From contig NZ_BCWW01000007.1 of NCBI RefSeq assembly GCF_001894785.1, forward strand, positions 307,674 to 371,673: DNA of 64,000 nt, given 5' to 3'. Positions 28,071 to 36,299 of the stretch are shown here, piece after piece. Positions within the stretch are counted from its first letter, which is position 1. The number at the start of each line of letters is the position of its first letter. The translations under genes were made by a program, and so were the position numbers. Below the pieces are notes generated by a model. It saw only the letters and a list, made by a program, of their open reading frames with translations. It was not told where the DNA came from and did no database searches. The stretch comes from Rhodococcoides fascians NBRC 12155 = LMG 3623 (GTDB lineage: Bacteria > Actinomycetota > Actinomycetes > Mycobacteriales > Mycobacteriaceae).

Positions 28071-28447
28071 CGTGTACCAGAACTCCTCACAGAGTCGATT
28101 GTGGATTGTCGCGAATTCATGAGTTCATTCGGAGCGGGCGGCGCTGGCGATTGGTATTCGGCAGAAGAATATTCAGCGTTTCAAAAGATGCTCGTGCGAC
28201 GGAAATCGGTTGGTAAATGCGCCCCGAAAAATAACTTCGGTTTCTTTCGATGGGCAAACTTTACGAGACCTTTAGTTTATCGTCGCAGGTGGCGGGGTAT
28301 TGTCGGGGTCCAGCGCGAATTCACCTGCTTTACCGCTGTCCATGCTGATATTCGACTGATTTGTCCAGGTCGACTGATGGTACAAATTGGACGACGCCCC
28401 AATCAATCAGTGACACACAATCGATTAGTGACACAAGGAGATGAACA
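28071..28447. promoter_or_regulatory. 377-bp divergent regulatory region, relatively AT-rich
   Basis: This gap separates the alpha-oxoamine synthase (left) and the acyl-CoA dehydrogenase-like gene (right). It is more AT-rich than the genes around it. It contains paired ACTGAT and ATCAGT/ATTAGT elements near the right end and a good ribosome binding site (AAGGAG, 28435-28440) 7 nt before GTG 28448. I see no further gene in it. Confidence 0.6.
28352..28437 (+). repeat. Phased short direct repeats, possible operator array
   Basis: TCGACTGAT occurs at 28352 and 28370. An 18-bp tandem pair, ATCAATCAGTGACACACA (28402-28419) and ATCGATTAGTGACACAAG (28420-28437), matches at 14 of 18 positions. Both pairs have the same 18-bp period, and ATCAGT is the inverse of ACTGAT. 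The last copy touches the ribosome binding site of the gene at 28448. Confidence 0.6.
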
Positions 28448-29566
28448 GTGACTGGATTAATGGTGCGCGAAAGAGAAACGCTCGAGAAGTACATGCCGGG
28501 TTTGCTGCAGTATCTGGACACAACCCCACTGGACCGACTGGAATCCCGCGATTCGGACGCGATCGACAAGTTTCGGGAATTCGGCGGTACCGGCTTGGTG
28601 GTCCCGGGCGAACTGGGTGGTCTCGGTGCTCCGGCCATCGACGCGGTTCGGGCGCAAAGGGCCATCGGGTCTCGCTCACCCTCTCTGGGCGCGGGAACCA
28701 CGATGCACCATCTCTCACTCGCGTCCCTGACCGAATTCGCTCGTGGTGCCACCGACGACGACCGAGCATTGATCAAGGGATTGGTCGACCAGAAGGCGAT
28801 CGTCGCTTCCGGGTTCTCCGAGGGCGTCACCGGCGGGAGTGTGTTCATTCCGACGATGACCGCCGTGAAGAAGGGCGACAACTACATCGTCAACGGAAGC
28901 AAGAAGCCGTGCAGTCTGGCACGTTCGATGGATTTGCTGACCTGCAGCGTCGAGATCGACTCCGGTGACCGCGCCGTCGCGCTGATTCCGGCCGGCCTTC
29001 CGGGTATGAGTGTGAAGCCGTTCTGGACCACCGACATTCTGGCCGGCGCGCAGAGCGAGGAAGTGTTGCTCGAAGACGTCGAAGTACCGGCAAGCCTCGT
29101 CCTACCCAACAAGGACGACGATCCCGATGGCGTGCACGAGATGACCGGCTACCTCTGGTTCGGGATGCTGATCTCCGCCAACTACATCGGCGCCGCGACC
29201 TCTCTGCTCGAGCGGATGATCGAGCAGGACAAGGGTGACTACGAAGGCTACGTTCGAGCGGCGGCCGAACTCGAGGTGTCCATGGCGGCAATCGAGAACG
29301 TGGCCCGTGCCTTCGACGAAGGTGAACGCGGACAGGACATCTCGGTGAAGTTGCTGTTCAACCGCATCGCGATTCGTGACGCACTGGTGCGCAGCAGTGC
29401 GGCTGCCATCGAATCGCTGGGCGGGATCGGCTTCATCAAGTCACCCGAAATCGCCTACGTCGCAGCAGCATTGCACGCGTTCGCATTTCATCCGCCATCA
29501 CGGCGGTCCATTTCGGAGACCCTGGCCCGTTTCCACGCAGGTGAAGATTTCGCGTTCGTCAAATAG
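28448..29566 (+). CDS. Acyl-CoA dehydrogenase-like flavoprotein
   Basis: A 372-residue member of the acyl-CoA dehydrogenase superfamily. 'EFGGTGLVVPGELGGLGAPAIDA' is the N-terminal domain signature, 'GSVFIPTMTAVKKGDNYIVNGSKKPCSLAR' the beta domain, and 'SAAAIESLGGIGFIKSPEIAY' the C-terminal FAD region. The usual catalytic Glu context and the RDxR end are not evident, so it may oxidise or hydroxylate an unusual thioester rather than work in beta-oxidation. The GTG at 28448 has AAGGAG 7 nt upstream. It is divergent from the alpha-oxoamine synthase. Shared control through the repeat array is an inference. Confidence 0.8.
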   Translation: MTGLMVRERETLEKYMPGLLQYLDTTPLDRLESRDSDAIDKFREFGGTGLVVPGELGGLGAPAIDAVRAQRAIGSRSPSLGAGTTMHHLSLASLTEFARGATDDDRALIKGLVDQKAIVASGFSEGVTGGSVFIPTMTAVKKGDNYIVNGSKKPCSLARSMDLLTCSVEIDSGDRAVALIPAGLPGMSVKPFWTTDILAGAQSEEVLLEDVEVPASLVLPNKDDDPDGVHEMTGYLWFGMLISANYIGAATSLLERMIEQDKGDYEGYVRAAAELEVSMAAIENVARAFDEGERGQDISVKLLFNRIAIRDALVRSSAAAIESLGGIGFIKSPEIAYVAAALHAFAFHPPSRRSISETLARFHAGEDFAFVK

Positions 29567-29569
29567 CGA

Positions 29570-30175
29570 CTACCGCTGTTCGTCTTCCATCTCGTCGTTC
29601 AACTTGTCCTCGCCCCGGTTGCGGAAGAACTTGAATCCGGGGATGCCGATGACGGCGCGCCTGACGTCCTTCGTCACTCCGAGAAGCTCGTGGATCTCGG
29701 GGGAGACCGTATCGAGGGTCGCGAGGATGGGGAGTAGAGCTTCCATGTGGTCGAGGAGTCCGGGAAGCTGATCGACCATGGCGATCGCTGCGTCGACCTC
29801 GGCGTCGGACAGGTTGTCGACGAAGCGTCGCGCCATGGGCTCGGACTTCTTGGCGATGGGATCGAACATCTCGATGAGCTCCAACGCCGTATGCGAGGCG
29901 GCCGATGCCGACGCGACCACGGTGTCCGCGGCACCGGTCGTCCGTTGTACATGAGCAACCACGGCATCGGCCGAATCGATGACATGGTCGATTCGTGTCA
30001 TCAATGTCTCTATACGGCTCAGCAGTGCTTCGATTCTGCCGGGCAGGGTAAGCGCGAAATCGGCCGTGGTGAACATCCAGCTCACACCGGCCCGCGCCAC
30101 TGCGGCTCCTCGCCGAAGCACCGTTTCGGTACCGAGAGGGTCGGGGAGGACCACACCTGCCAACACGAGAGCCAT
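29570..30175 (-). CDS. Hypothetical helical protein
   Basis: A 201-residue protein. After a short hydrophobic N-terminus (MALVLAGVVLPDPLGTE), residues 35-150 are long amphipathic helices with a possible coiled coil ('LPGRIEALLSRIETLMTRIDHVIDSADAVVAHVQ' in part). The C-terminus has 'GIPGFKFFRNRGEDKLNDEM'. It is convergent with the dehydrogenase (3 bp between stops) and divergent from the next SDR. A phasin-like or structural role could fit the helix pattern, but there is no clear family. Confidence 0.6.
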   Translation of the reverse strand: MALVLAGVVLPDPLGTETVLRRGAAVARAGVSWMFTTADFALTLPGRIEALLSRIETLMTRIDHVIDSADAVVAHVQRTTGAADTVVASASAASHTALELIEMFDPIAKKSEPMARRFVDNLSDAEVDAAIAMVDQLPGLLDHMEALLPILATLDTVSPEIHELLGVTKDVRRAVIGIPGFKFFRNRGEDKLNDEMEDEQR

Positions 30176-30229
30176 AGGAGCGACAATGCCATACCGACGC
30201 AACGCCCCGACTGCCGTTAGCCTCGACGC

Positions 30230-31414
30230 ATGAGAGTCCTCGTCACCGGTGCCAGCGGGTACATCGGGTCTCGGCTGGTGGCGGCCCTGTTGGCAGACGA
30301 CACGGACGTCGTCGTCGGGTCTCGGACTCCGAAGAACCTGCGCACTTTCGACTTCTACGATTCCGTGACCGCGGTGTCGCTCGACGTCACTGACGAACAA
30401 TCCTGTGCCGCGGCCTTCGCAGAGTCGGGCGACATCGATGTCGCCTACTACCTCGTCCACGCGATCGGCGAAGCCGACTACCGTGCCCAGGACCGGACGT
30501 CCGCCGAGCAGTTCGCCGCGGCCGCCGCACGAGCGGGAGTGCGTCGCATCGTGTACCTGGGCGGCTTCGTCCCCGACGACGCCCACCTGTCGGAGCACCT
30601 GGCCAGTCGCGCCGACGTCGGTGAGGCGCTGACGGTGGACGGTATCGATCTGGTGTGGTTGCGAGCGGCGATCGTCATGGGTGCCGGCTCCACGTCGTAC
30701 GAGATGCTGCGCTATCTGGCGGACCGCCTGCCGGTGCTGCCGTTGCCGAGCTGGCTCGCCGAGCCCGTTCAACCGATAGCAGTCGACGACGTACTGCACT
30801 ACCTGGTGGCGTCGGCCGATACCGACACCGTCCCAGCAGGTTCCTACGACATCGGCGGCCCCGACGTGGTGCCGTACCGCGACCTGGTGTTCGCCTACGT
30901 CGAAGCCGCCGGGCTGCAGCGCATCGGGATACCGGTACCGCTCGTTCCGACGTCACTCGCCGGCAAGGTGATCGGAAAGATCATTCCTGTGCCCGCCGGG
31001 CTCGCCGAGGATCTGGTCGGTTCACTGCACAACACGATGACCACGTCGGAGAGCCGGATTCGGGATCTCGTCCCTGATCCGCCCCGTGGTCTGACCACCA
31101 TCGCAGACGCCATGGCCCGTAGCGTGCGAGGAACCGTGGGCGAGCCGCCCGGGGTCTGTGCACTGAAGGACCCGCTGCGACTGGCGAACACCGACGCAGC
31201 ATGGAGCGGCGGAGATGCGCTCGGCGTCCGGCGGCACGGCGTGGCAGCGTCCTCGGACCGCACCTGGGGTCTGGTCGAGGCTCTGGGCGGCCGTCGACTG
31301 CTGGCATCGAAGCCCGTGGCAGCAGCAGTGCGTACCAACCTCGATGTGGCTGCGAGTGTGAACCGACGCGCGAAGTCGGTCGTGCGCCGACTGACCGATA
31401 CCGAGGAGGCATGA
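30230..31414 (+). CDS. NAD(P)H-binding SDR (NmrA/atypical SDR family)
   Basis: A 394-residue atypical SDR. The intact Rossmann motif 'VLVTGASGYIGSRLVAALL' starts at residue 3. 'VSLDVTDEQS', 'YLVHAIGEADY' and 'VYLGGFVPDDAHLSEHL' follow, as in NmrA-like and DUF2867-linked proteins. No YxxxK is visible, so it may be a sensor or a reductase with a different mechanism. The C-terminal 100 residues are basic. Its stop overlaps the start region of the CPBP protease gene, indicating a two-gene operon. Confidence 0.78.
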   Translation: MRVLVTGASGYIGSRLVAALLADDTDVVVGSRTPKNLRTFDFYDSVTAVSLDVTDEQSCAAAFAESGDIDVAYYLVHAIGEADYRAQDRTSAEQFAAAAARAGVRRIVYLGGFVPDDAHLSEHLASRADVGEALTVDGIDLVWLRAAIVMGAGSTSYEMLRYLADRLPVLPLPSWLAEPVQPIAVDDVLHYLVASADTDTVPAGSYDIGGPDVVPYRDLVFAYVEAAGLQRIGIPVPLVPTSLAGKVIGKIIPVPAGLAEDLVGSLHNTMTTSESRIRDLVPDPPRGLTTIADAMARSVRGTVGEPPGVCALKDPLRLANTDAAWSGGDALGVRRHGVAASSDRTWGLVEALGGRRLLASKPVAAAVRTNLDVAASVNRRAKSVVRRLTDTEEA

Positions 31415-32124
31415 TGGCAACGTGGTCGACGACCGCGCTGAACGTGATGAAGTCCGCTCTGGTCGATCCTGTCGAGCGAGACCACCGGGAGTCCGACGCG
31501 GCGTTCAGGAAACGGCGCATCATCGTGCTGATCACACTGGTGATCGGGGCGACGGTGCTGTATTTCTCGCTCAAGGTGGAACCGGGTGACCCGTCGTTCT
31601 ACGCATTGACGCTCGTGTTGGCCGCAGTGTGGATCGTCGGTGGATGTCTGTCGGGGCCGCTGCACCTCGGACGGATCAAGGTGGGCGGGTCCATCCGGCG
31701 GCCGATCGTCACCCCCATCCTCATCGGTCTCGCCGTCGGTGGCGTGTTCATGCTCGGCGGCCTCGTCGTCCGTCAGATTCCGCCGCTCGCCGATTTCACC
31801 GAGAACGTGCTCGCACACGCCCGAGTGGGGTCGCTGGTACTGATCGTGTTCATCGCGTTGCTCAACGGTGTCGCCGAGGAGATCTTCTTCCGAGGAGCCT
31901 TGTACTCAGCCATCGGAGTCAAACATCCGGTGATCATCTCGACAGTCGTCTACACCATCGCCACCCTCGCGTCCGGCAACCCGATGCTCGGCTTCGCCGC
32001 CGTGCTGCTCGGTTACGTGATGGGGCTGCAACGTCGGGCATCGGGCGGAATTCTGGCACCGATCCTGACGCATGTCAGCTGGTCGGCGGTCATGGTTCTG
32101 GCGCTGCCCCCGCTGTTCGTGTGA
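31414..32124 (+). CDS. CPBP-family intramembrane glutamic/metalloprotease
   Basis: A 236-residue membrane protein with about six to seven helices and a cytoplasmic N-terminus. The CPBP (CAAX protease and bacteriocin-processing) motif 'EEIFFRGALYSAIG' lies near residue 155, and the second motif with a conserved His is 'THVSWSAVMVLALP'. Members cleave membrane or prenylated substrates; the substrate here is unknown. Two adjacent ATGs are possible (31411, 31414); GAGGAGG is only 1 nt from the first and 4 nt from the second, so 31414 is preferred. It is coupled to the SDR gene upstream. Confidence 0.82.
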   Translation: MATWSTTALNVMKSALVDPVERDHRESDAAFRKRRIIVLITLVIGATVLYFSLKVEPGDPSFYALTLVLAAVWIVGGCLSGPLHLGRIKVGGSIRRPIVTPILIGLAVGGVFMLGGLVVRQIPPLADFTENVLAHARVGSLVLIVFIALLNGVAEEIFFRGALYSAIGVKHPVIISTVVYTIATLASGNPMLGFAAVLLGYVMGLQRRASGGILAPILTHVSWSAVMVLALPPLFV

Positions 32125-32187
32125 GCAGAGGGTCATGTCTCGTGCGGGCAGAGGGGCATCGGCGGGGATCTGAGCTAGATTGCGCAC

Positions 32188-32625
32188 GTGAGTGAAAACC
32201 TCGATCGCGTCGACCGCCTGATCGTCGACGAATTGATCTCGGACGGCCGCGCGACGTTGGCGACGTTGGCAGAGAAGGCGTCTCTGTCCGTGTCGGCTGT
32301 TCAGTCGCGAGTTCGACGCCTGGAGTCGCGACGAGTCATTCGCGGTTATACGGCGCAGGTCGATCCCGAAGCTCTGGGGCGTCCGTTGTCGGCGTTCGTC
32401 GCGATCACTCCGATCGATCCGGCTCGGCCGGACGACGCCCCCGCACGACTGAAGCATCTGACCGCCATCGAGTCGTGTCACTCGGTTGCCGGCGAGGAGA
32501 GCTACGTCCTGATGGTGCGCGTCGAGTCGCCGCGCGCCCTCGAACATCTACTGCAGGAAATTCGCGCCACGGCGCACGTGCAGACGCGCAGCACGATCAT
32601 TCTGCAGACGTTCTACGATCGTTGA
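32188..32625 (+). CDS. Lrp/AsnC family transcriptional regulator
   Basis: A 145-residue regulator. Residues 8-55 form the winged helix ('VDRLIVDELISDGRATLATLAEKASLSVSAVQSRVRRLE' in part), followed by an effector-binding RAM domain with 'GRPLSAFVAITP' and 'HSVAGEESYVLMVRVESPRALEHLL'. Lrp/AsnC proteins usually sense an amino acid. It starts at GTG 32188. Its last 29 bp overlap the 3' end of the convergent xanthine dehydrogenase gene, so any effect on purine catabolism is possible but not shown. Confidence 0.88.
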   Translation: MSENLDRVDRLIVDELISDGRATLATLAEKASLSVSAVQSRVRRLESRRVIRGYTAQVDPEALGRPLSAFVAITPIDPARPDDAPARLKHLTAIESCHSVAGEESYVLMVRVESPRALEHLLQEIRATAHVQTRSTIILQTFYDR

Positions 32626-35311
32626 CCGCTCGCCAGACGCGGTCCGAGGACATGGGCAAGTGGTGCAAGCGCACTCCCACCGCGTCACGGATCGCGTTGG
32701 CCAGTGCGGGGGCGACGGGGTTGTACGGTGACTCGCTCATCGACTTCGCGCCGAACGGGCCCAATCGGTCGTAGGTGTCCGCGAACAGCACCTGGGTTCG
32801 TGGAATGTCCGCGAACTGGGGGACGTGATAACTCCGAATGGAGTCGGTGGTGATCCGCCCCGCACCGTCGGTGCGCATCTCCTCGTACAGTGCGCTGCCG
32901 ATGGCCTGCGCGACACCGCCTTCGACCTGGCCCCGGCACTGCTGCGGGTTCATCACGGTGCCTGCGTCGGCGCTCTGCACCGACTGGAGGATCGCGACCG
33001 TACCGGTCGCTTCGTCGACCGCCACCCGAAATGCCTGCACGTTGAACGCCAGTGATCGCGGGAGTCCGCCGCTGTTGCCGCTTGCCGTCAACGTGCCGCC
33101 CGCCGATGCCAGTACGTCGTCCAACGGGACGAAGCGATCTCCGCACCGCACCCCCTCGGGCCCCAACGTGCAGTTCGAAGGGCGGTGCCCGGTCGCGGTG
33201 GCAGCGACCTCGACGATGCGGGCCGACAACCCGCGCACCGCCGCGTAGAGCGCCTTGCCTGCGACGACGGTCCCCGCCGAGCCGAACGCACCGGTGTCGT
33301 AGGTGACCGACTCGGTATCGGACTGCACGACGCGGATGCGGTCGACCGACGTGCACAGCTCGCTGGCCGCGATCTGGGTGTGGACGGTGGTGGTCCCGTT
33401 TCCGAACTCCGCTGTTCCGACGCGTATCTCGTAGCCGCCCTCGGGCAGCAGCGACGCGGTGGCCTCGGCGCGGTGGCCACGGGGCGGAATGGTGGCGATC
33501 ATGGCCACCGCCATTCCTTCACCGATCTTCCAGCCGGGCGGCGCAGGCTCGCCGTTGCCTTGCCTGATGGCGTTCTCGGCGAGGTCGATGCACTGATCGA
33601 GACCGTAGCTGCCGAATTGCAGGTCGTCGCCTTCGCGGTGCGCGGCGACGATCTCGTCGCCGGGAACGATGACATTGCGGCGGCGGAACTCGAACGGGTC
33701 GATATCGAGCTCTCGGGCGAGATCGTCGAGGGCCGATTCGATCGCGAACATGACCTGCCCCAGTCCGTAGCCGCGGAAGGCACCCGATGGAATGTTGTTG
33801 GTGTACACGGTCTTCGCGTCGACCCGCTTGTTGGCGCACCGGTAGATCGCCACCGATTCGCCGCACCCGTGAAACATCACTCCGGCACTGTGATTGCCGT
33901 ACGCCCCGGCGTCGGTCAGCACGTCGATCGACAGTGCGGTCAACACGCCGTCGGCGCTCGCGGCGGCGGTGACGTCGACGCGAAACGGGTGTCGGCACGG
34001 TGCGACCGTGAACTCGTCCGTGCGGGTGAACTCGAACTGCACCGGCCGACCGGTCCGCAGAACGGCCAGCGCGACGACGTCCTCGGTCAGTAGTTCCTGT
34101 TTGCCGCCGAAGCCGCCACCCACCCGTGCGGTGAACACGCGGACACGATCCCGGGGGAGGCCGAAGATCTCGCATATTTCGTCGCGCACCAGGTAGGGAA
34201 CCTGGGTGCTGGTGCGCAGATGAAGCCGGCCGTCGGCGTCCAGCCAACCGATGGTGCCATGAGTTTCCAAGTGCACGTGCTGAATTCGCTGAGTCGTCCA
34301 TCGCCCGGTGACCACCGCTGCTGCAACACGTACTGCAGCGTCGACGTCACCGGTGCTGCCGTGCAGTTCGGCCACCAGGTTTCGGGACGGGTCGGCGATC
34401 CGAGCCGCTGCATCCTTGTCGCCGTGGATCTTCGGTGCGTCCGGGGCGAGTGCCGACTCGGGGTCGAACACGGCGGGTAGCACCTCGTACTCGACGATGA
34501 GGGCGCGGCAGCCCTCCTGCGCGGCGGCGATCGACTCCGCGACCACGATCGCCACACGTTGGCCGATGAACCGGACGACGGTGTCGAGTACCCGGGTGTC
34601 GTCGGGGTCGTCGACGCGGCTGTCGTGTCTGGCTGTGGAAAATGCCACCGCCGGGCTGTCTTTCGAGGTGAGCACCAGCTGCACGCCCGGCACCTGTTCC
34701 GCGGCCGTGGTATCGATGGAGACGATCCGCGCGTGGGCATGCGGACTTCCGAGAACGCTGGCGTGCAGCAGCCCGGGCGGGGAGTGATCGAGCGTGTACG
34801 GCTCGGTTCCGGTGACTACCCGTGTGCTCGCGGGGGCTTCGAGCGAACGCCCGCATGCCGGACCGTCTGCCCCCTTCTCGGTGTTGACCACCCCGCACAC
34901 GGCATCGGAGATGGCGCGATACCCGGTGCAGCGACACAGGTTTCCCTTCAGTCTCGAGGGCAGCTCGTCCCTGTCGTCCGCGGTCAGGGTCGACGCGGTC
35001 ACGACCATCCCGGCCGTACAGAACCCGCATTGGAATCCGGCGGCCTCGACGAACCGGCGCTGCATCGGGTGCAGATCCTCCGGGGTGCCGAGCCCGGCCA
35101 CGGTGGTGACGGACCTGTCGGCCGCGCGGTAGGCGGGAAATATGCACGAGTGCACCGGTTCTCCGTCGACGAGGACCGTGCATGCGCCGCAGTCACCGGC
35201 GTCGCAGCCCTTCTTGACCTCGAAACGGTCGTGTTCGCGGAGCAAAGTGCGCAGACATTGACCCGGTCGCGCGGCAACCTCGGTCGGTACGCCGTTGATG
35301 TCGACGATCAT
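32597..35311 (-). CDS. xdhB: Molybdenum hydroxylase (xanthine dehydrogenase) with fused 2Fe-2S and molybdopterin domains
   Basis: A 904-residue protein. Residues 1-150 carry two 2Fe-2S clusters: Cys36, 41, 44 and 56 (plant type), and Cys95, 98, 126 and 128 (LCRCTG). From about 160 the molybdopterin domain follows, with 'VGGGFGGKQELL', 'SGAFRGYGLGQV' and the late catalytic region 'FGAKSMSESPYNP', where a Glu acts as base. It should hydroxylate hypoxanthine and xanthine to urate, given the adjacent FAD subunit, uricase, PucR and MobA-like genes. Fe-S and Mo parts in one chain with FAD apart is less common than three separate subunits. The start overlaps the FAD-subunit stop. Confidence 0.88.
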   Translation of the reverse strand: MIVDINGVPTEVAARPGQCLRTLLREHDRFEVKKGCDAGDCGACTVLVDGEPVHSCIFPAYRAADRSVTTVAGLGTPEDLHPMQRRFVEAAGFQCGFCTAGMVVTASTLTADDRDELPSRLKGNLCRCTGYRAISDAVCGVVNTEKGADGPACGRSLEAPASTRVVTGTEPYTLDHSPPGLLHASVLGSPHAHARIVSIDTTAAEQVPGVQLVLTSKDSPAVAFSTARHDSRVDDPDDTRVLDTVVRFIGQRVAIVVAESIAAAQEGCRALIVEYEVLPAVFDPESALAPDAPKIHGDKDAAARIADPSRNLVAELHGSTGDVDAAVRVAAAVVTGRWTTQRIQHVHLETHGTIGWLDADGRLHLRTSTQVPYLVRDEICEIFGLPRDRVRVFTARVGGGFGGKQELLTEDVVALAVLRTGRPVQFEFTRTDEFTVAPCRHPFRVDVTAAASADGVLTALSIDVLTDAGAYGNHSAGVMFHGCGESVAIYRCANKRVDAKTVYTNNIPSGAFRGYGLGQVMFAIESALDDLARELDIDPFEFRRRNVIVPGDEIVAAHREGDDLQFGSYGLDQCIDLAENAIRQGNGEPAPPGWKIGEGMAVAMIATIPPRGHRAEATASLLPEGGYEIRVGTAEFGNGTTTVHTQIAASELCTSVDRIRVVQSDTESVTYDTGAFGSAGTVVAGKALYAAVRGLSARIVEVAATATGHRPSNCTLGPEGVRCGDRFVPLDDVLASAGGTLTASGNSGGLPRSLAFNVQAFRVAVDEATGTVAILQSVQSADAGTVMNPQQCRGQVEGGVAQAIGSALYEEMRTDGAGRITTDSIRSYHVPQFADIPRTQVLFADTYDRLGPFGAKSMSESPYNPVAPALANAIRDAVGVRLHHLPMSSDRVWRAVNDRRTSAE

Positions 35312-36132
35312 GACAGCTCCTCACGAATGGACTGCGCCGCAGCGCAACTGATGTGTCGACGCCAATCCGGCGCACCATGGGGATCGTCGTACCAGTGCTG
35401 CGGACCGATAGTGTCGGCAAGGGCGTCGTCGAGCTCGTGCGCCGTCGGTACAGCCGAAAACCGAAGTACGAACGGACGAACGGTCGACGCGGTGACGGTC
35501 AACACGAATGTGCCGTCGGGGTCGACGCGGCCGATCACCACCGCCGCCGATCGGCCGAGAGGTGAGAGCGACAGCGTGCGCATCGCCGTTCTCGACTCGA
35601 GGGCGTGCCGCGGAACGTCGATGCTGCGCAGCACATCCCCGGGTCGGAGCACCGTGGTCTGGGGGCCGACGACCAGCTGGTCGATCGGCAGACGGTAGTC
35701 GTGCTCGGGGCCGTGTGCCGACCACACCTCTGCGACGCCGTCGAGGGCGGCAGTCAACGAAATCATGGCTCCTGCAGGCAGGGCGAGCGCTACGTTTCCG
35801 CCGACAGTGGCGGTCTTCCAGATCTTGAACGAGGCCAGCAGGGCGGCTGCACACCGAGGGAACAAGGTGGTTGCGGGGAAGGCGGACTCGAATCGAGCCA
35901 GAGTCTCGATCGTGCACGTCGCTGCGATCCCGAGTCCGTTCTCGTCGACGATCAACGGCTCCCATCCCAGGGCCGTGATGTCGATCAGGGTGGTCAGGTG
36001 GTCCTGTTTCTCCGAGAACAGCCACGTGCCGCCCGCAACTACCGCGGCGTCCGCGCTGCCCGGCGGCAGATCCGCACGCGAGCGGGGAAGCAGAACACGA
36101 TCGACAGTGCCGAGATCCATGGCTTCGTTCAC
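35308..36132 (-). CDS. xdhA: FAD-binding subunit of xanthine dehydrogenase
   Basis: A 274-residue CoxM/XdhA-type FAD subunit. 'DAAVVAGGTWLFSEKQDHLTTLIDITALG' is the N-terminal FAD loop, 'TVGGNVALALPAGAMISLTAALD' the second FAD motif. It passes electrons from the Fe-S clusters to an acceptor. The start may be GTG 36132 or ATG 36120. The stop overlaps the start of the fused Fe-S/Mo gene. It is divergent from pucR, with 167 bp between, which probably holds the PucR-controlled promoter. Confidence 0.88.
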   Translation of the reverse strand: MNEAMDLGTVDRVLLPRSRADLPPGSADAAVVAGGTWLFSEKQDHLTTLIDITALGWEPLIVDENGLGIAATCTIETLARFESAFPATTLFPRCAAALLASFKIWKTATVGGNVALALPAGAMISLTAALDGVAEVWSAHGPEHDYRLPIDQLVVGPQTTVLRPGDVLRSIDVPRHALESRTAMRTLSLSPLGRSAAVVIGRVDPDGTFVLTVTASTVRPFVLRFSAVPTAHELDDALADTIGPQHWYDDPHGAPDWRRHISCAAAQSIREELS

Positions 36133-36299
36133 CTCATTCTCGCCGGCCCGGATTCACCGCCCGGTGCGCCTTCTCGAACTGTAGTGACTTTCTGTTACCG
36201 ATCTCGGTGCTCACGCGATACGCCCGAAACTCGGCGGAAACAACCCGCGCTTATCTTTGCCTCCGGCACGGCCGAACACACGAGGCGGGAGGTTCAACG

